Shown here: one piece after another, positions 13,392-21,036 of the stretch
Numbering within the stretch: position 1 is the first letter of the stretch
Layout of the letters: every line of letters starts with the position of its first letter
Origin: Bacteroidales bacterium M8
GTDB lineage: Bacteria > Bacteroidota > Bacteroidia > Bacteroidales > Muribaculaceae
Direction of reading: 5' to 3'
DNA: 26,018 nt
Assembly (NCBI GenBank): GCA_001689495.1
Contig: LUJS01000022.1
Location: 1 to 26,018 of the forward strand
Position numbers and translations under genes: made by a program
The notes under the pieces: model-generated
Database searches by the model: none
What the model saw: the letters and a program-made list of their open reading frames with translations, nothing else
What the model was told of the DNA's origin: nothing

Positions 13392-14171
13392 ATGAATACA
13401 CCGAACACAGAAATTAAGAGATGGGGTATCATTGTTATTCAATCAATTCCCAAGGGGCAACTCCAAACAGGTACACAGCTTTACGAGGATTTATTACGAT
13501 ACAAGTCTATTATGGACGGTAATATATTCTGTGAGTTGATTAATGTGGTTGATAAGAATGACTTTGAGGTAGCTTTATCTCAGATTTTTTCAAAATTGGA
13601 AGAAGGGGACATACTAACAATTCACATAGAAGCGCATGGCTCTGATGATGGAATTGCTCTTTCTTCCGGTGAAATAGTTAAATGGAAAGAGTTCTATGAT
13701 TTAATCCGTCCTATTAATATCGCTATTGGACATTTATTATTTATCGTAATGGCTATGTGCAGCAGTATAGCTATGATTTCGAATATAAATATAGAGGAGA
13801 GGGCACCTTATAGAGCTTTCATATGCACCACCAGAGAAATGTATCCAGATGAATTATACGAGGGCTTCCTATCTTTTTATGAGAAATTTTGTAATTTATT
13901 GGATGTCTTCGGGGCTATGACAGCTTTGCAAAATGAGATTCGTGATGAAAATGGACACTCGCCATTTCAATTACTCTCAGCAGAGAGTGTATTTGATGAG
14001 ACTTTAAGTACAACTCGTAATATTGACGATTTGTGTATTAAACGGTTAAACCTGCTAGGCCTTCCTTTAACTTCTGAAAATATTGGAAAGATGCGAGTCC
14101 AACTTCGCGGTCTTTTTGCAGAGTTGCATTCAAGATATTGTAACTATTATAACTTCAGAGATCTATATTAA
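13392..14171 (+). CDS. Caspase-like cysteine protease (C14/CHAT-type fold)
   Basis: 259 aa. The caspase-hemoglobinase layout is clear: a first strand RWGIIVIQSIP (residues 10-20), helix and second strand, then GDILTIHIEAHGSDDGI with the catalytic His at about 82 in the A-H-G context, LSSGEIVKWKEFYDLI, and LLFIVMAMCSSIAMIS with the catalytic Cys at about 123. The substrate-pocket strand may be RAFICTTREMYPDEL. The C-terminal 90 residues are helical with no added domain. Bacterial proteases of this clan act in antiphage pathways as effectors or activators of partners such as gasdermins or toxins. It is the last gene of the operon, 51 nt after the preceding frame. The substrate may be one of the co-encoded proteins. 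Confidence 0.75.
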   Translation: MNTPNTEIKRWGIIVIQSIPKGQLQTGTQLYEDLLRYKSIMDGNIFCELINVVDKNDFEVALSQIFSKLEEGDILTIHIEAHGSDDGIALSSGEIVKWKEFYDLIRPINIAIGHLLFIVMAMCSSIAMISNINIEERAPYRAFICTTREMYPDELYEGFLSFYEKFCNLLDVFGAMTALQNEIRDENGHSPFQLLSAESVFDETLSTTRNIDDLCIKRLNLLGLPLTSENIGKMRVQLRGLFAELHSRYCNYYNFRDLY

Positions 14172-14332
14172 GCGACACTAATCTAGTCCGAAAGTCCGAA
14201 GAATACGAGGGTGAAGAACCCGAACTGGAAGGGTATTCTGTAAATTTAAATATAAAAAATGTGAATGAGATAAAAGATTTTCGGGCATATTTCGGACAAA
14301 CCGAGGGTCTTAAAATGAAATAAGTCGCTTAA
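14168..14332. repeat. Nested inverted repeats after the protease gene
   Basis: Outer arms TTAAGCGAC (14168-14176) and GTCGCTTAA (14324-14332); inner arms GTCCGAAA (14186-14193) and TTTCGGAC (14290-14297). The outer left arm overlaps the protease stop codon. There is no gene in 14172-14567. It may be a long-range RNA stem or recombinase arm sites. Confidence 0.5.
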
Positions 14333-14488
14333 AATCAGCAACTTATTTTCGGATTTTAGTGGTGCCACCAGAACCTGAGTAAGTGAATGAATACGAATGA
14401 ATTTGAATGTCTTATTCAATCAAAATGCTGAATAATAGCGAAATATGAACTTTGTTGAATTTTGCCGATTTTCAGATTTATTCAAAAA

Positions 14489-14511
14489 ACGTGGTGACCT
14501 ACGTGGTGACC
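14489..14511 (+). repeat. Tandem ACGTGGTGACC repeat before the integrase promoter
   Basis: Two exact 11-bp copies (14489-14499 and 14501-14511) with a 12-bp period, ending 5 bp before the -33 TTG. This is a suitable position for Int/Xis arm sites or an operator. Confidence 0.55.
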
Positions 14512-14515
14512 CGAC

Positions 14516-14547
14516 TTGACAAAATGCGGTTTGGGTTATTATATTTG
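14516..14547 (+). promoter_or_regulatory. Integrase promoter
   Basis: TTG at 14516-14518 and TATATTTG at 14540-14547, 21 nt apart, matching the Bacteroidetes consensus. The expected start near 14553 gives a leader of about 60 nt to the ATG at 14616. Confidence 0.65.
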
Positions 14548-14615
14548 CAGAACCAAAGTGGCTGACTGTGAATAACTGTGAACGCCACCATTCAGAAATT
14601 TATAACAACGAAGAT

Positions 14616-16079
14616 ATGACAAAATCACCCTCTCCGAAAAAACTTACCCCGTTTCACATCCGCACTAAGGATTTGAAGAAGGACACTGCGACCCTCTTTA
14701 TACGCATACATACCCGCAAGGTTGACGTGCTTGTATCGACCATGCTTCAGGTTGAAGTCGCCGATTGGCAGAAGGCTACGGCATCGCCTCGCGCATGGCT
14801 GGCACATCAGAAGAAGAACTATCAGCTTCACTCCAAACTTACGCAGATTGAGGGCATCGTCAAGGCTCATCTCGCAAAGGTGAACTTTGACCGCGAGGCT
14901 CTCGACATGGATGTGCGCTACATTTCCGAGCCGGAGAAAGTGGACGCTGAACGCCGGGCGATGGAGGAAGCAGCCGAAGCCGAGCGAAAGGCTATCGCTA
15001 AGCGGGAGGCAGCGAAAGAAAAAGCCCGCAAGAAAGCCGAGGAAAAGAAACGCATCGAGGATGAGAAGAACCGTCTTATATGGCCGTTTCTCGTTCAGTT
15101 TGTCGATGACATCAAGAGCGGGGCACGCAAGATTGGCAGTGACGACTATGCCCCCGGCACCTGCAAGGCGTGGAAAAGTTTTATCGGGGTCTATGAGGGC
15201 TTCGACCCATTGCACAGATTCGGGTGGGCGGATATTGACCGTGCGTTTGTGTCGCGCTACATCAACTATTTGCAGAAGCACGGTTACATGGCAAAGGTTG
15301 TCAACAAGCATCTGACAAATCTGAAGGCTCTTATCAACGCCGCCTTCATTGACGGCGTACACGACAATCAACGTGCGGCAGCTCTCATAGTCAAGAAGAA
15401 GATTGAAGACCGAGACAAGGCTGTGGAGATTTATCTAACCGAGGAGGAACTGCAAGCCCTTTACGAGATGCCGTTAAGCGGGAAGAAAGAACATATCCGC
15501 GATGTATTTCTCATTGGCTGTTATACCTGTCAGCGCGTTAGTGATTACAATAACCTCAATGCCGACAATTTCGAGACCACTCGCAAGGGAACACGCATAA
15601 TCCGTCTTGTCCAGCAGAAGACCAAGACCGAGGTGACAATCCCTATTCTCAACGAAAATCTTATCACCATCTGCGAGAAATACGGATACAACATACCGAA
15701 AGCCAACGAGCAGGTGCTGAACCGCTACATCAAGGATATTCTGAAAGACCTGTCGGAGCAGTTGCCGTCACTGAAAGAAAAGGTGCCGACCAAACTCACC
15801 ATGAAGCAGAAAGAGGCGTTGAAAAAGGAGAAGAAAGAGCCGGAGACCGACCTTAACGGCAATGTGATCGTGCCACGCTATGACTGCGTGACAAGTCACA
15901 CCGCCCGACGCACCGGCATCACCAATATGTATCTGAGCCACAAGTACACCATTCTCCAGATGATGCACGTCAGCGGACATAAGACGCAAAAGACCTTCAT
16001 GGACTACATCAAGCTATCCTCCGAGGAGATAGCCGACGAAATCGCAGCCATGTCGAAGAAAGAGAGCGATATGTGGTAG
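14616..16079 (+). CDS. Tyrosine recombinase (site-specific integrase)
   Basis: 487 aa from the ATG at 14616 (MTKSPSPKKLTPFHIRTKDL); a GTG at 14568 would add 16 residues but lies almost on the promoter. The domains are an arm-binding type N-terminus, a highly charged coiled coil (about residues 98-150, Glu/Lys/Arg/Ala-rich), a SAM-like core-binding domain, and the catalytic domain with CQRVSDYNNL (Arg 307), QQKTKTEVTIPI (beta-hairpin Lys), SHTARRTG (His 428, Arg 431), SGHKTQKTFMDYI (His 455, Tyr 464). All catalytic residues are present, so it should be active. A Lys/Glu-rich insertion lies at about 385-410. It is more GC-rich than the operon before it, like the rep/mob genes further on, which supports it as the integrase of the mobilizable element. 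Confidence 0.95.
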   Translation: MTKSPSPKKLTPFHIRTKDLKKDTATLFIRIHTRKVDVLVSTMLQVEVADWQKATASPRAWLAHQKKNYQLHSKLTQIEGIVKAHLAKVNFDREALDMDVRYISEPEKVDAERRAMEEAAEAERKAIAKREAAKEKARKKAEEKKRIEDEKNRLIWPFLVQFVDDIKSGARKIGSDDYAPGTCKAWKSFIGVYEGFDPLHRFGWADIDRAFVSRYINYLQKHGYMAKVVNKHLTNLKALINAAFIDGVHDNQRAAALIVKKKIEDRDKAVEIYLTEEELQALYEMPLSGKKEHIRDVFLIGCYTCQRVSDYNNLNADNFETTRKGTRIIRLVQQKTKTEVTIPILNENLITICEKYGYNIPKANEQVLNRYIKDILKDLSEQLPSLKEKVPTKLTMKQKEALKKEKKEPETDLNGNVIVPRYDCVTSHTARRTGITNMYLSHKYTILQMMHVSGHKTQKTFMDYIKLSSEEIADEIAAMSKKESDMW

Positions 16080-16098
16080 AGAAAAAGTTGCAGTCAAT

Positions 16099-16148
16099 AT
16101 CTATATTCCGAAAAAATGGTCAAATGTCCACTTTTCCGGAATATAGAT
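16099..16148. repeat. 12-bp inverted repeat after the integrase
   Basis: ATCTATATTCCG (16099-16110) and CGGAATATAGAT (16137-16148), perfect. The interior has a TGG/CCA inner stem and A/T tracts. It may end integrase transcription, and it also carries the first copy of the motif repeated at 16181-16206. Confidence 0.65.
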
Positions 16149-16206
16149 TTGGAGGTATAGGAGTTTATGATTAACTTTGCATTCCGAAAAACTGGTACAT
16201 GTACCA
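16148..16206 (+). promoter_or_regulatory. Promoter and palindromic operator of the DUF4143 ATPase
   Basis: TTTG (16148-16151), 20 nt, TAACTTTG (16172-16179): a full consensus promoter. The start region is covered by ATTCCGAAAAACTGG... (16181-16206) ending in the perfect 14-bp palindrome TGGTACATGTACCA (16193-16206). A related 26-bp copy lies at 16105-16130. The palindrome at +1 suggests repression. Confidence 0.7.
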
Positions 16207-16225
16207 TAAATCCGAAATAAGAATC

Positions 16226-17479
16226 ATGGAAATAAAAAGAGACAAATATCTTAACCAGCTTATTACAAGCAAGCATAACGGTTTAATAAAGATAATAACA
16301 GGCTTACGCCGATGCGGGAAATCCTATCTTCTGTTCAATCTGTTCAAAGAGCATCTTTTGTCAAACGGAGTGACTGATTCACATATCATCCAAGTTGATT
16401 TGGAAGATAGACGTAATAAGGAATTGCGCGATCCGGATGCTCTGCTTGCATACATTGATTCTAAAATTACGGATGATGAGATGCACTATATTCTCTTGGA
16501 TGAAGTGCAGCATGTGCCGGAATTTGAGGATGTGTTAAACAGTTATCTGAAAATTGAGAATGCTGATGTCTATGTAACAGGCAGTAATTCCAAGTTTCTT
16601 TCCACTGATATTATCACGGAATTTCGAGGCAGAGGTACCCAGATTCATGTTTATCCACTTTCATTTGCAGAGTTCATGACGGTTGACGACCGCCATCCAC
16701 TTGATGCATGGCCGGACTATTATACTTATGGTGGACTTCCGCATACATTAAGCCTTGCAGATGAGGAAGCAAAGGAAAACTATCTGAAGGAGCTATATGC
16801 CAAAGTTTATCTTACCGATATAAAAGAACGCCATTCTATACGTTCTGATGCGGAACTTAAGGAATTGATGGAGATAATTGCTTCCTCAATAGGTTCTCCG
16901 ACCAATCCTTCTAAATTGGAAAGGACATTCAAAAGCGTAAAGAATGTAACATTGTCAGACAAGACCATAGACGCATACCTTTCGTATTTCGCTGATGCGT
17001 TTCTAACAGAAAAAGCGATACGCTATGACATCAAAGGTAAGAAATACATCAATACGCTCTCAAAGCATTATTTTACTGATATGGGGGTGAGAAATGCTAT
17101 ATTGGGATTCCGACAAACAGAGGAAAACCATATTATGGAAAATGTAATTTATAACGAATTGCGGATGAGGGGCTATTCGGTTGATGTCGGTGTAGTAGAA
17201 ACTCGTCCCGTTGGAGAAGATGGCAAACGAATACGTAAACAATATGAGGTTGATTTTGTGGTAAACCGGGGCAGTCAACGCTACTACATCCAGTCAGCTT
17301 TTGTCATGCCTACGGATGCCAAAGAACGTCAAGAGTCCGCCTCTCTGCTTAACATTGATGACTCCTTCAAGAAAATCATTATCGTTAAAGACCACATTAA
17401 ACCAAAAAGAAATCAGGAAGGAATTGTTACAATAGGATTAATTGATTTCCTCCTTAATCCCGAACTGCTAAATTGGTAG
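16226..17479 (+). CDS. AAA+ ATPase with DUF4143 domain
   Basis: 417 aa from the ATG at 16226 (MEIKRDKYLNQLITSKHNG); an ATG at 16199 lies inside the operator palindrome and is rejected. Walker A is GLRRCGKS (residues 26-33), Walker B YILLDEVQ (88-95) and the sensor strand is DVYVTGSNSKFLS. FRGRGTQIHVYPLSFAEF and YGGLP mark the DUF4143 group. The C-terminal domain contains NVIYNELRMRGYSVDVGVVE and YEVDFVVNRGSQRYYIQSAF, a PD-(D/E)XK-like fold in which Q replaces the usual Lys-containing motif. Such ATPases are abundant in Bacteroidales and have no firm role; defence, DNA repair or STAND-like regulation have been considered. It is probably cargo between the integrase and replication genes. Confidence 0.9.
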   Translation: MEIKRDKYLNQLITSKHNGLIKIITGLRRCGKSYLLFNLFKEHLLSNGVTDSHIIQVDLEDRRNKELRDPDALLAYIDSKITDDEMHYILLDEVQHVPEFEDVLNSYLKIENADVYVTGSNSKFLSTDIITEFRGRGTQIHVYPLSFAEFMTVDDRHPLDAWPDYYTYGGLPHTLSLADEEAKENYLKELYAKVYLTDIKERHSIRSDAELKELMEIIASSIGSPTNPSKLERTFKSVKNVTLSDKTIDAYLSYFADAFLTEKAIRYDIKGKKYINTLSKHYFTDMGVRNAILGFRQTEENHIMENVIYNELRMRGYSVDVGVVETRPVGEDGKRIRKQYEVDFVVNRGSQRYYIQSAFVMPTDAKERQESASLLNIDDSFKKIIIVKDHIKPKRNQEGIVTIGLIDFLLNPELLNW

Positions 17480-17840
17480 ATTGGAGTATCTACCAATGTA
17501 TTCGCAACTGATGATGAGGCTCTGGTAAATGGGCTCTCCATTATATACAAGCGCAATGAAAATAAAAGGACGGAATGAAGGGCGTAATAAATCAGCTTAG
17601 CTGACGTTTGTTTCGACCCGTCTTAGGCGCAAAAGGTTGATATACAGCAATTCTTATACTCATTGAAAGGGCAGAATAAAGGGCAAAAGATTTGAGAAAA
17701 CTTCGTTATAATCCCCCAAAAGTGGGTCAAAATCCATAGATTTGGGGGATAATAAGCATATTTTGAGCAGGAAAGGGGTACTCGGGAGGGAAAAGAAGAT
17801 ACCCAAAACGGAATAACGGGAACCATGCCCGGAATAATTT
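17480..17840. other. Gene-free interval after the ATPase
   Basis: No convincing gene. It holds a short hairpin (ATCCCCCAAAA...TTTGGGGGAT, about 17710-17751) and A/G-rich repeats. The hairpin could end ATPase transcription. Confidence 0.4.
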
Positions 17841-17870
17841 GGAAAGTCCGATAAGATGGGATTATCTTTG
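17838..17870 (+). promoter_or_regulatory. Promoter with a terminator close downstream
   Basis: TTTG at 17838-17841, 21 nt, TATCTTTG at 17863-17870. Only about 60 nt of transcript would be made before the hairpin at 17906-17934, implying a short RNA or an attenuated leader. Confidence 0.6.
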
Positions 17871-17905
17871 TGAGCCAGATTGGGAACCTTGGTTTACGAT
17901 ATTTG

Positions 17906-17934
17906 AAAATTCCAGACACCGTCTGGAATTTTTT
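17906..17934 (+). terminator. Perfect 12-bp hairpin with T-tract
   Basis: AAAATTCCAGAC, loop ACC, GTCTGGAATTTT followed by TT. It can act as an intrinsic terminator or attenuator for the promoter at 17838-17870. Confidence 0.75.
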
Positions 17935-17953
17935 AATGTACGTTGGTAATCGC

Positions 17954-17989
17954 TATATCGGTTGTATATGCCGATATACATGTACAACC
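17954..17989. repeat. Two interleaved inverted repeats
   Basis: TATATCGG (17954-17961)/CCGATATA (17971-17978) and GGTTGTA (17960-17966)/TACAACC (17983-17989). The arms overlap, so the two stems are mutually exclusive, as in an operator or a switchable leader. Confidence 0.6.
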
Positions 17990-18049
17990 TTGTGCTATAT
18001 CCGGCGGAAAATAATTGGAGGTGATGAAAATTGCTACTTATCTTTGCCG

Positions 18050-18127
18050 ATGAAAAAGAACTCAGAGCCAGCGATTGCCATGACCGCTCATGCACTATTT
18101 TTGGCTATGGATAACTTTTTTCGCTGA
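18050..18127 (+). CDS. Possible 25-aa peptide
   Basis: ATG at 18050, MKKNSEPAIAMTAHALFLAM then DNFFR, stop at 18127. A TATCTTTG box lies at 18039-18046, so the ATG would fall at or before the expected transcription start; a leaderless message or a later start would be needed. The frame also extends upstream without a good start. Weak call, kept because the promoter-like box and peptide composition look non-random. Confidence 0.25.
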   Translation: MKKNSEPAIAMTAHALFLAMDNFFR

Positions 18128-18251
18128 ATCGTGAACTTTTCTGAACATAGCCTTGTTAGGAAAGTTGCGGTGGCAAATTTCGCGACCATAGCGGAGCGTC
18201 AGATTGCTCTGCCGTGACGGTTGCGACCATATCCGCCGCCCACATATCCCA

Positions 18252-18403
18252 CAGCCCAAGAGTGGGCTGACTCTCTATGATTCGACCCATAAGGTCGAAC
18301 AACTGACGCACAACCCCAACGGTGTGTGCCTGAACTTCGCAGCCGGATGCGCAAAGCATTGCGAACAAATCGGTGTGCGGGTACTTTCCCGAGCCTTACA
18401 CCG
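18252..18403. repeat. Chain of short hairpins
   Basis: Consecutive perfect stems: CAGCCCA/TGGGCTG (18252-18269), TTCGACC/GGTCGAA (18281-18299), GCACA/TGTGC (18308-18329), CGGTGT/ACACCG (18371-18403) enclosing CGGG/CCCG. A 10-bp inverted pair CTGAACATAG (18141-18150)/CTATGTTCAG (18414-18423) brackets them. Overlapping frames on both strands here look like shadows of structured DNA or RNA. Confidence 0.55.
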
Positions 18404-18509
18404 ACATCGGTGCCTATGTTCAGGCGTGACACTTGTGGACGCTATCGGCACACACTTATATCACACACGATAGACCACGAACTCAACCGCCGGAGGGAGA
18501 TTGTGCAGA

Positions 18510-18541
18510 TTTGGAATTCTCGAAAAATTTTGTTATCTTTA
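18510..18541 (+). promoter_or_regulatory. Candidate promoter before the 66-aa frame
   Basis: TTTG at 18510-18513, 20 nt, TATCTTTA at 18534-18541 (last base off consensus). The ATG at 18553 would have almost no leader. Confidence 0.45.
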
Positions 18542-18552
18542 TGTAACGATTG

Positions 18553-18753
18553 ATGACAGAGCATACCGGACGCGACACGTTCAACATTACAACCGGGCTT
18601 GGAACGATGTTCCCGATGGATGCCATGCCGGATATTAAAGCGATGACAAAAAGAAAGAGGTACCCTTATCAGAAGACCGGGCTCAGGATCCGGAACCACT
18701 ATGAAAAGCCTGCCGCCAGATGCGGAATGAACCGCAACGGCTCAATACGGTAA
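18553..18753 (+). CDS. Possible small basic protein (66 aa)
   Basis: ATG at 18553. It reads MTEHTGRDTFNITTGLGTMF, then PMDAMPDIKAMTKRKRYPYQ and a basic tail ending MNRNGSIR. It has plausible composition and no long alternative frame across it, but no recognised family. It lies between the hairpin chain and the excisionase-like gene of the mobilizable element. The start sits about 12 nt after a promoter-like box, so true initiation could be at a later Met. Either a small accessory protein or a remnant. Confidence 0.35.
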   Translation: MTEHTGRDTFNITTGLGTMFPMDAMPDIKAMTKRKRYPYQKTGLRIRNHYEKPAARCGMNRNGSIR

Positions 18754-19320
18754 CAACTCGCACTAAGGAAGCGATGCTCAACGGATTGAGGCTGCAAATG
18801 ACGGCAGATGACTACTGCGATTGCGGCACAACAACAGTGCTGTCATCAGGCCATTACAGGCATAATTTTGCGACACCCATAACTCACCGAAAAACATAGA
18901 CATTGGAGCGGTGCAGCCTGACGTGTGTCCAATCGGAACCCTGTCAATGCCATAGGAACAATGATTCAGAGAAGATGACGGCCATAACTGTGTCCATACG
19001 TCGCCAAAACCTCATGTAAATTTTACGAAAGAAAGAGTGTGTCTTATCTCGATTGAATAAGATACCTGCTCTGTGTCTGCCCCATATCCGGGACGGATGC
19101 CGCCCATGCCGTTGCCAATCCGCAAGGTATGGGTAAGGGTGAGCTACGCCCTTTGCCGAACTTCTCAGCTCGGCATAAACCGCCGTCGGCTTTAATGAAA
19201 CATAGCCGACAGCCCTCCCTATGTCCTTTCGGGGACACATCGCCACAGCCCTTTTCGTCGCCGGGGCTGACGGAGATGCGAGTTACTTGGCGATATAACT
19301 TTAATTTCATAATCCTGCCA
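18754..19320. other. Gene-free leader of the xis/rep operon with hairpins
   Basis: No gene supported. Perfect stems occur close to the operon: GCCGA/TCGGC (19155-19174), GTCGGCT/AGCCGAC (19185-19210) and TGTCC/GGACA (19222-19237). These precede the excisionase-like start at 19321 by about 85-165 bp and could be a structured leader or Xis/Int binding region. Confidence 0.45.
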
Positions 19321-19650
19321 ATGAAATTGAGTCTCTTTGAAATCCTTCAGGCGTACACTGCCGACCCTGCCTCTCCCAATATCCTACTCACCGTCAGCCT
19401 CACCGACCTCCATCAGTTGGTGGTTGACACAATCGATGCCACCCGTGAACGTCTGCTCCCTCTCTACATGGAGGCGGAGAAAGACAAGGCACTCACAAAG
19501 AAAGAGGTTGCCGAACAACTCAGCGTCTGCGAGACCACCGTCTATAACATGACGAAAGACGGCAGACTCCACCCTTTCAAAGTGAACGGAAGCACCCGTT
19601 ACAGCCAGCGGGAAGTCAACTCTATTATCAATCCCTGTAACGACGACTGA
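19321..19650 (+). CDS. Excisionase-like helix-turn-helix protein
   Basis: 109 aa from the ATG at 19321 (MKLSLFEILQAYTADPASP); an earlier in-frame ATG at 19129 would run through the hairpin leader and is rejected. The C-terminal half is an HTH_17/MerR-like domain: LTKKEVAEQLSVCETTVYNM, then TKDGRLHPFKVNGSTRYSQR, the DNA-binding layout of excisionase-type proteins. The N-terminal helical part resembles those of Bacteroides element regulators. It ends 4 nt before the primase-helicase, so the two are co-expressed. It probably directs excision with the integrase or regulates replication. Confidence 0.8.
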   Translation: MKLSLFEILQAYTADPASPNILLTVSLTDLHQLVVDTIDATRERLLPLYMEAEKDKALTKKEVAEQLSVCETTVYNMTKDGRLHPFKVNGSTRYSQREVNSIINPCNDD

Positions 19651-19654
19651 GCCT

Positions 19655-20872
19655 ATGAAAGACGTAACAGTTACACCACCTGCCGAAGACCGCTTTGAGC
19701 GCATCGGCACCACCTACTACAAGATTGTCCGACAGCCAAACGCAGCCGGGCAGCTCATCGAGCGCAGCATCCCATGGACAATCGAGGCTATCCGTCAGGA
19801 CTACGGCAAGGACTTTCTTGCCAATGTGCCCAAATACGACGGTTTCTGCTGTGTTCCCTCGCATCTCGACTATCAGCCGGTAGTAGGCAACTTCAAGAAC
19901 AAGTATTCGCCGCTCAGCCATATCCCCGCCGAGGGAGAATGGCAGTGTATCGAATCGCTCGTGCGCCACATCTTCGGCGAACAGTACGAACTCGGTCTTG
20001 ACTATCTGCAAATCCTCTACACCATGCCGTTGCAGAAACTCCCGATTCTACTGTTGGTGTCGGAGGAGCGCAACACCGGCAAGTCCACCTTCCTCAATTT
20101 CCTCAAACTGCTCTTTGAGGCAAATGTCACGTTCAACACCAATGAGAACTTCCGCAGTCAGTTCAACGACGACTGGAACGGAAAACTCGTAATCGTGGTT
20201 GACGAGGTGCTCCTCAACAAGCGCGAGGATTCCGAGCGATTGAAGAATCTCAGCACCACCCGCAACTACAAGATGGAAGCCAAAGGACGTGACCGCGAGG
20301 AGGTGAGTTTCTTCGCCAAGTTCGTGCTGTGTTCCAACAACGAGTATCTCCCCGTAGTCATCGACCCCGGCGAGACACGTTATTGGGTACGGAAGATTCC
20401 GAAGCTCACCACCGAGGATACTACGTTTCTGGAGAAAATCCGCTACGAGATACCGGCATTTCTCCACGCCTTGACATATCGGCTGCTGTCAACCGCCGAG
20501 GAAAGCCGGATGTGGTTCGACCCTGCGATGATTGACACCGATGCCCTGCAACGGATCATCCGTGCCAACCGCAACCGTGTGGAGCTGGAGCTTGCCGAGC
20601 TGCTGACTGAGATAATGGACTCGCGCAAAATCGACGAAGTTGATTTCTGCTTCAACGACATCCTCAGCCTTTTCAGTTATCGTCAGGTCAAGGCAGACCG
20701 GGGACAGCTCCGAAAGGTGGTACAGGATTGCTGGAAGCTCAAGCCGGCCTCCAATTCGTTCTGCTATACCACCTACACCGTCGGTATGTTTCGCGATGAG
20801 GAATCATATGTCGAGACGCGCCGTTGCGGACGCTACTACACTGTCACCCGCCAGATGTTAGAGAATTTATAA
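19655..20872 (+). CDS. SF3-type primase-helicase (DUF5906-like) replication protein
   Basis: 405 aa. The ATPase core has Walker A SEERNTGKST (residues 136-145), Walker B KLVIVVDEV (177-185), a motif C-like strand AKFVLCSNN (221-229) with the sensor Asn, and an arginine-containing TRYWVRKIP segment, the order of superfamily 3 / D5-like helicases. There is no obvious primase catalytic domain at the N-terminus, so it may be the helicase half only. A winged-helix-like C-terminal part (DILSLFSYRQVKADRGQLRK) may bind the origin. It follows the excisionase-like gene by 4 nt and is followed by a terminator and an iteron-like region. Likely replicates the excised element. Confidence 0.85.
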   Translation: MKDVTVTPPAEDRFERIGTTYYKIVRQPNAAGQLIERSIPWTIEAIRQDYGKDFLANVPKYDGFCCVPSHLDYQPVVGNFKNKYSPLSHIPAEGEWQCIESLVRHIFGEQYELGLDYLQILYTMPLQKLPILLLVSEERNTGKSTFLNFLKLLFEANVTFNTNENFRSQFNDDWNGKLVIVVDEVLLNKREDSERLKNLSTTRNYKMEAKGRDREEVSFFAKFVLCSNNEYLPVVIDPGETRYWVRKIPKLTTEDTTFLEKIRYEIPAFLHALTYRLLSTAEESRMWFDPAMIDTDALQRIIRANRNRVELELAELLTEIMDSRKIDEVDFCFNDILSLFSYRQVKADRGQLRKVVQDCWKLKPASNSFCYTTYTVGMFRDEESYVETRRCGRYYTVTRQMLENL

Positions 20873-20907
20873 TTTTTACTCGTTGAAATTTGATAAACTG
20901 ATGAAAA

Positions 20908-20944
20908 GAGAGATACAAGATTGTCTCTCAGCGCTTTTTCTTTT
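20908..20944 (+). terminator. Intrinsic terminator after the primase-helicase
   Basis: GAGAGA ... TCTCTC stem (20908-20929) followed by GCGCTTTTTCTTTT. It sits inside the left part of the candidate origin. Confidence 0.65.
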
Positions 20945-21009
20945 CATCGGTTATTCATCAATATTTCATCAAAGGATGAATGGTAATGAAAAAATAAGAA
21001 TGTGGCACC

Positions 21010-21036
21010 GAGAGAAAACGCATTTTCTCTTTTCCC
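21010..21036. terminator. AT-rich hairpin in the origin region
   Basis: Perfect AGAGAAAA (21011-21018)/TTTTCTCT (21023-21030), 4-nt loop, followed by TTTCCC. A possible second terminator or a melting element. Confidence 0.4.

Noticed and set aside
14334..14567. tRNA-like GTGGTGCCACCAG stretch as an attachment site in a tRNA gene
   Set aside because: No complete cloverleaf could be drawn around it, and no second copy was seen near 24168-24400.
14625..15371. 248-codon frame antisense to the integrase
   Set aside because: It lies wholly opposite a clear tyrosine recombinase with high GC content; long antisense frames are expected there.
17954..18423. CRISPR-like or integron attC array
   Set aside because: The stems differ in sequence and spacing; there is no repeated unit with unique spacers.
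18156..18473. Several overlapping 70-89 codon frames on both strands
   Set aside because: They cross a chain of perfect hairpins; the symmetry of structured DNA opens frames on both strands, and none has a recognisable family.
19628..20467. Antisense frames of 127 and 139 codons in the primase-helicase gene
   Set aside because: Opposite-strand shadows of a confidently assigned helicase.
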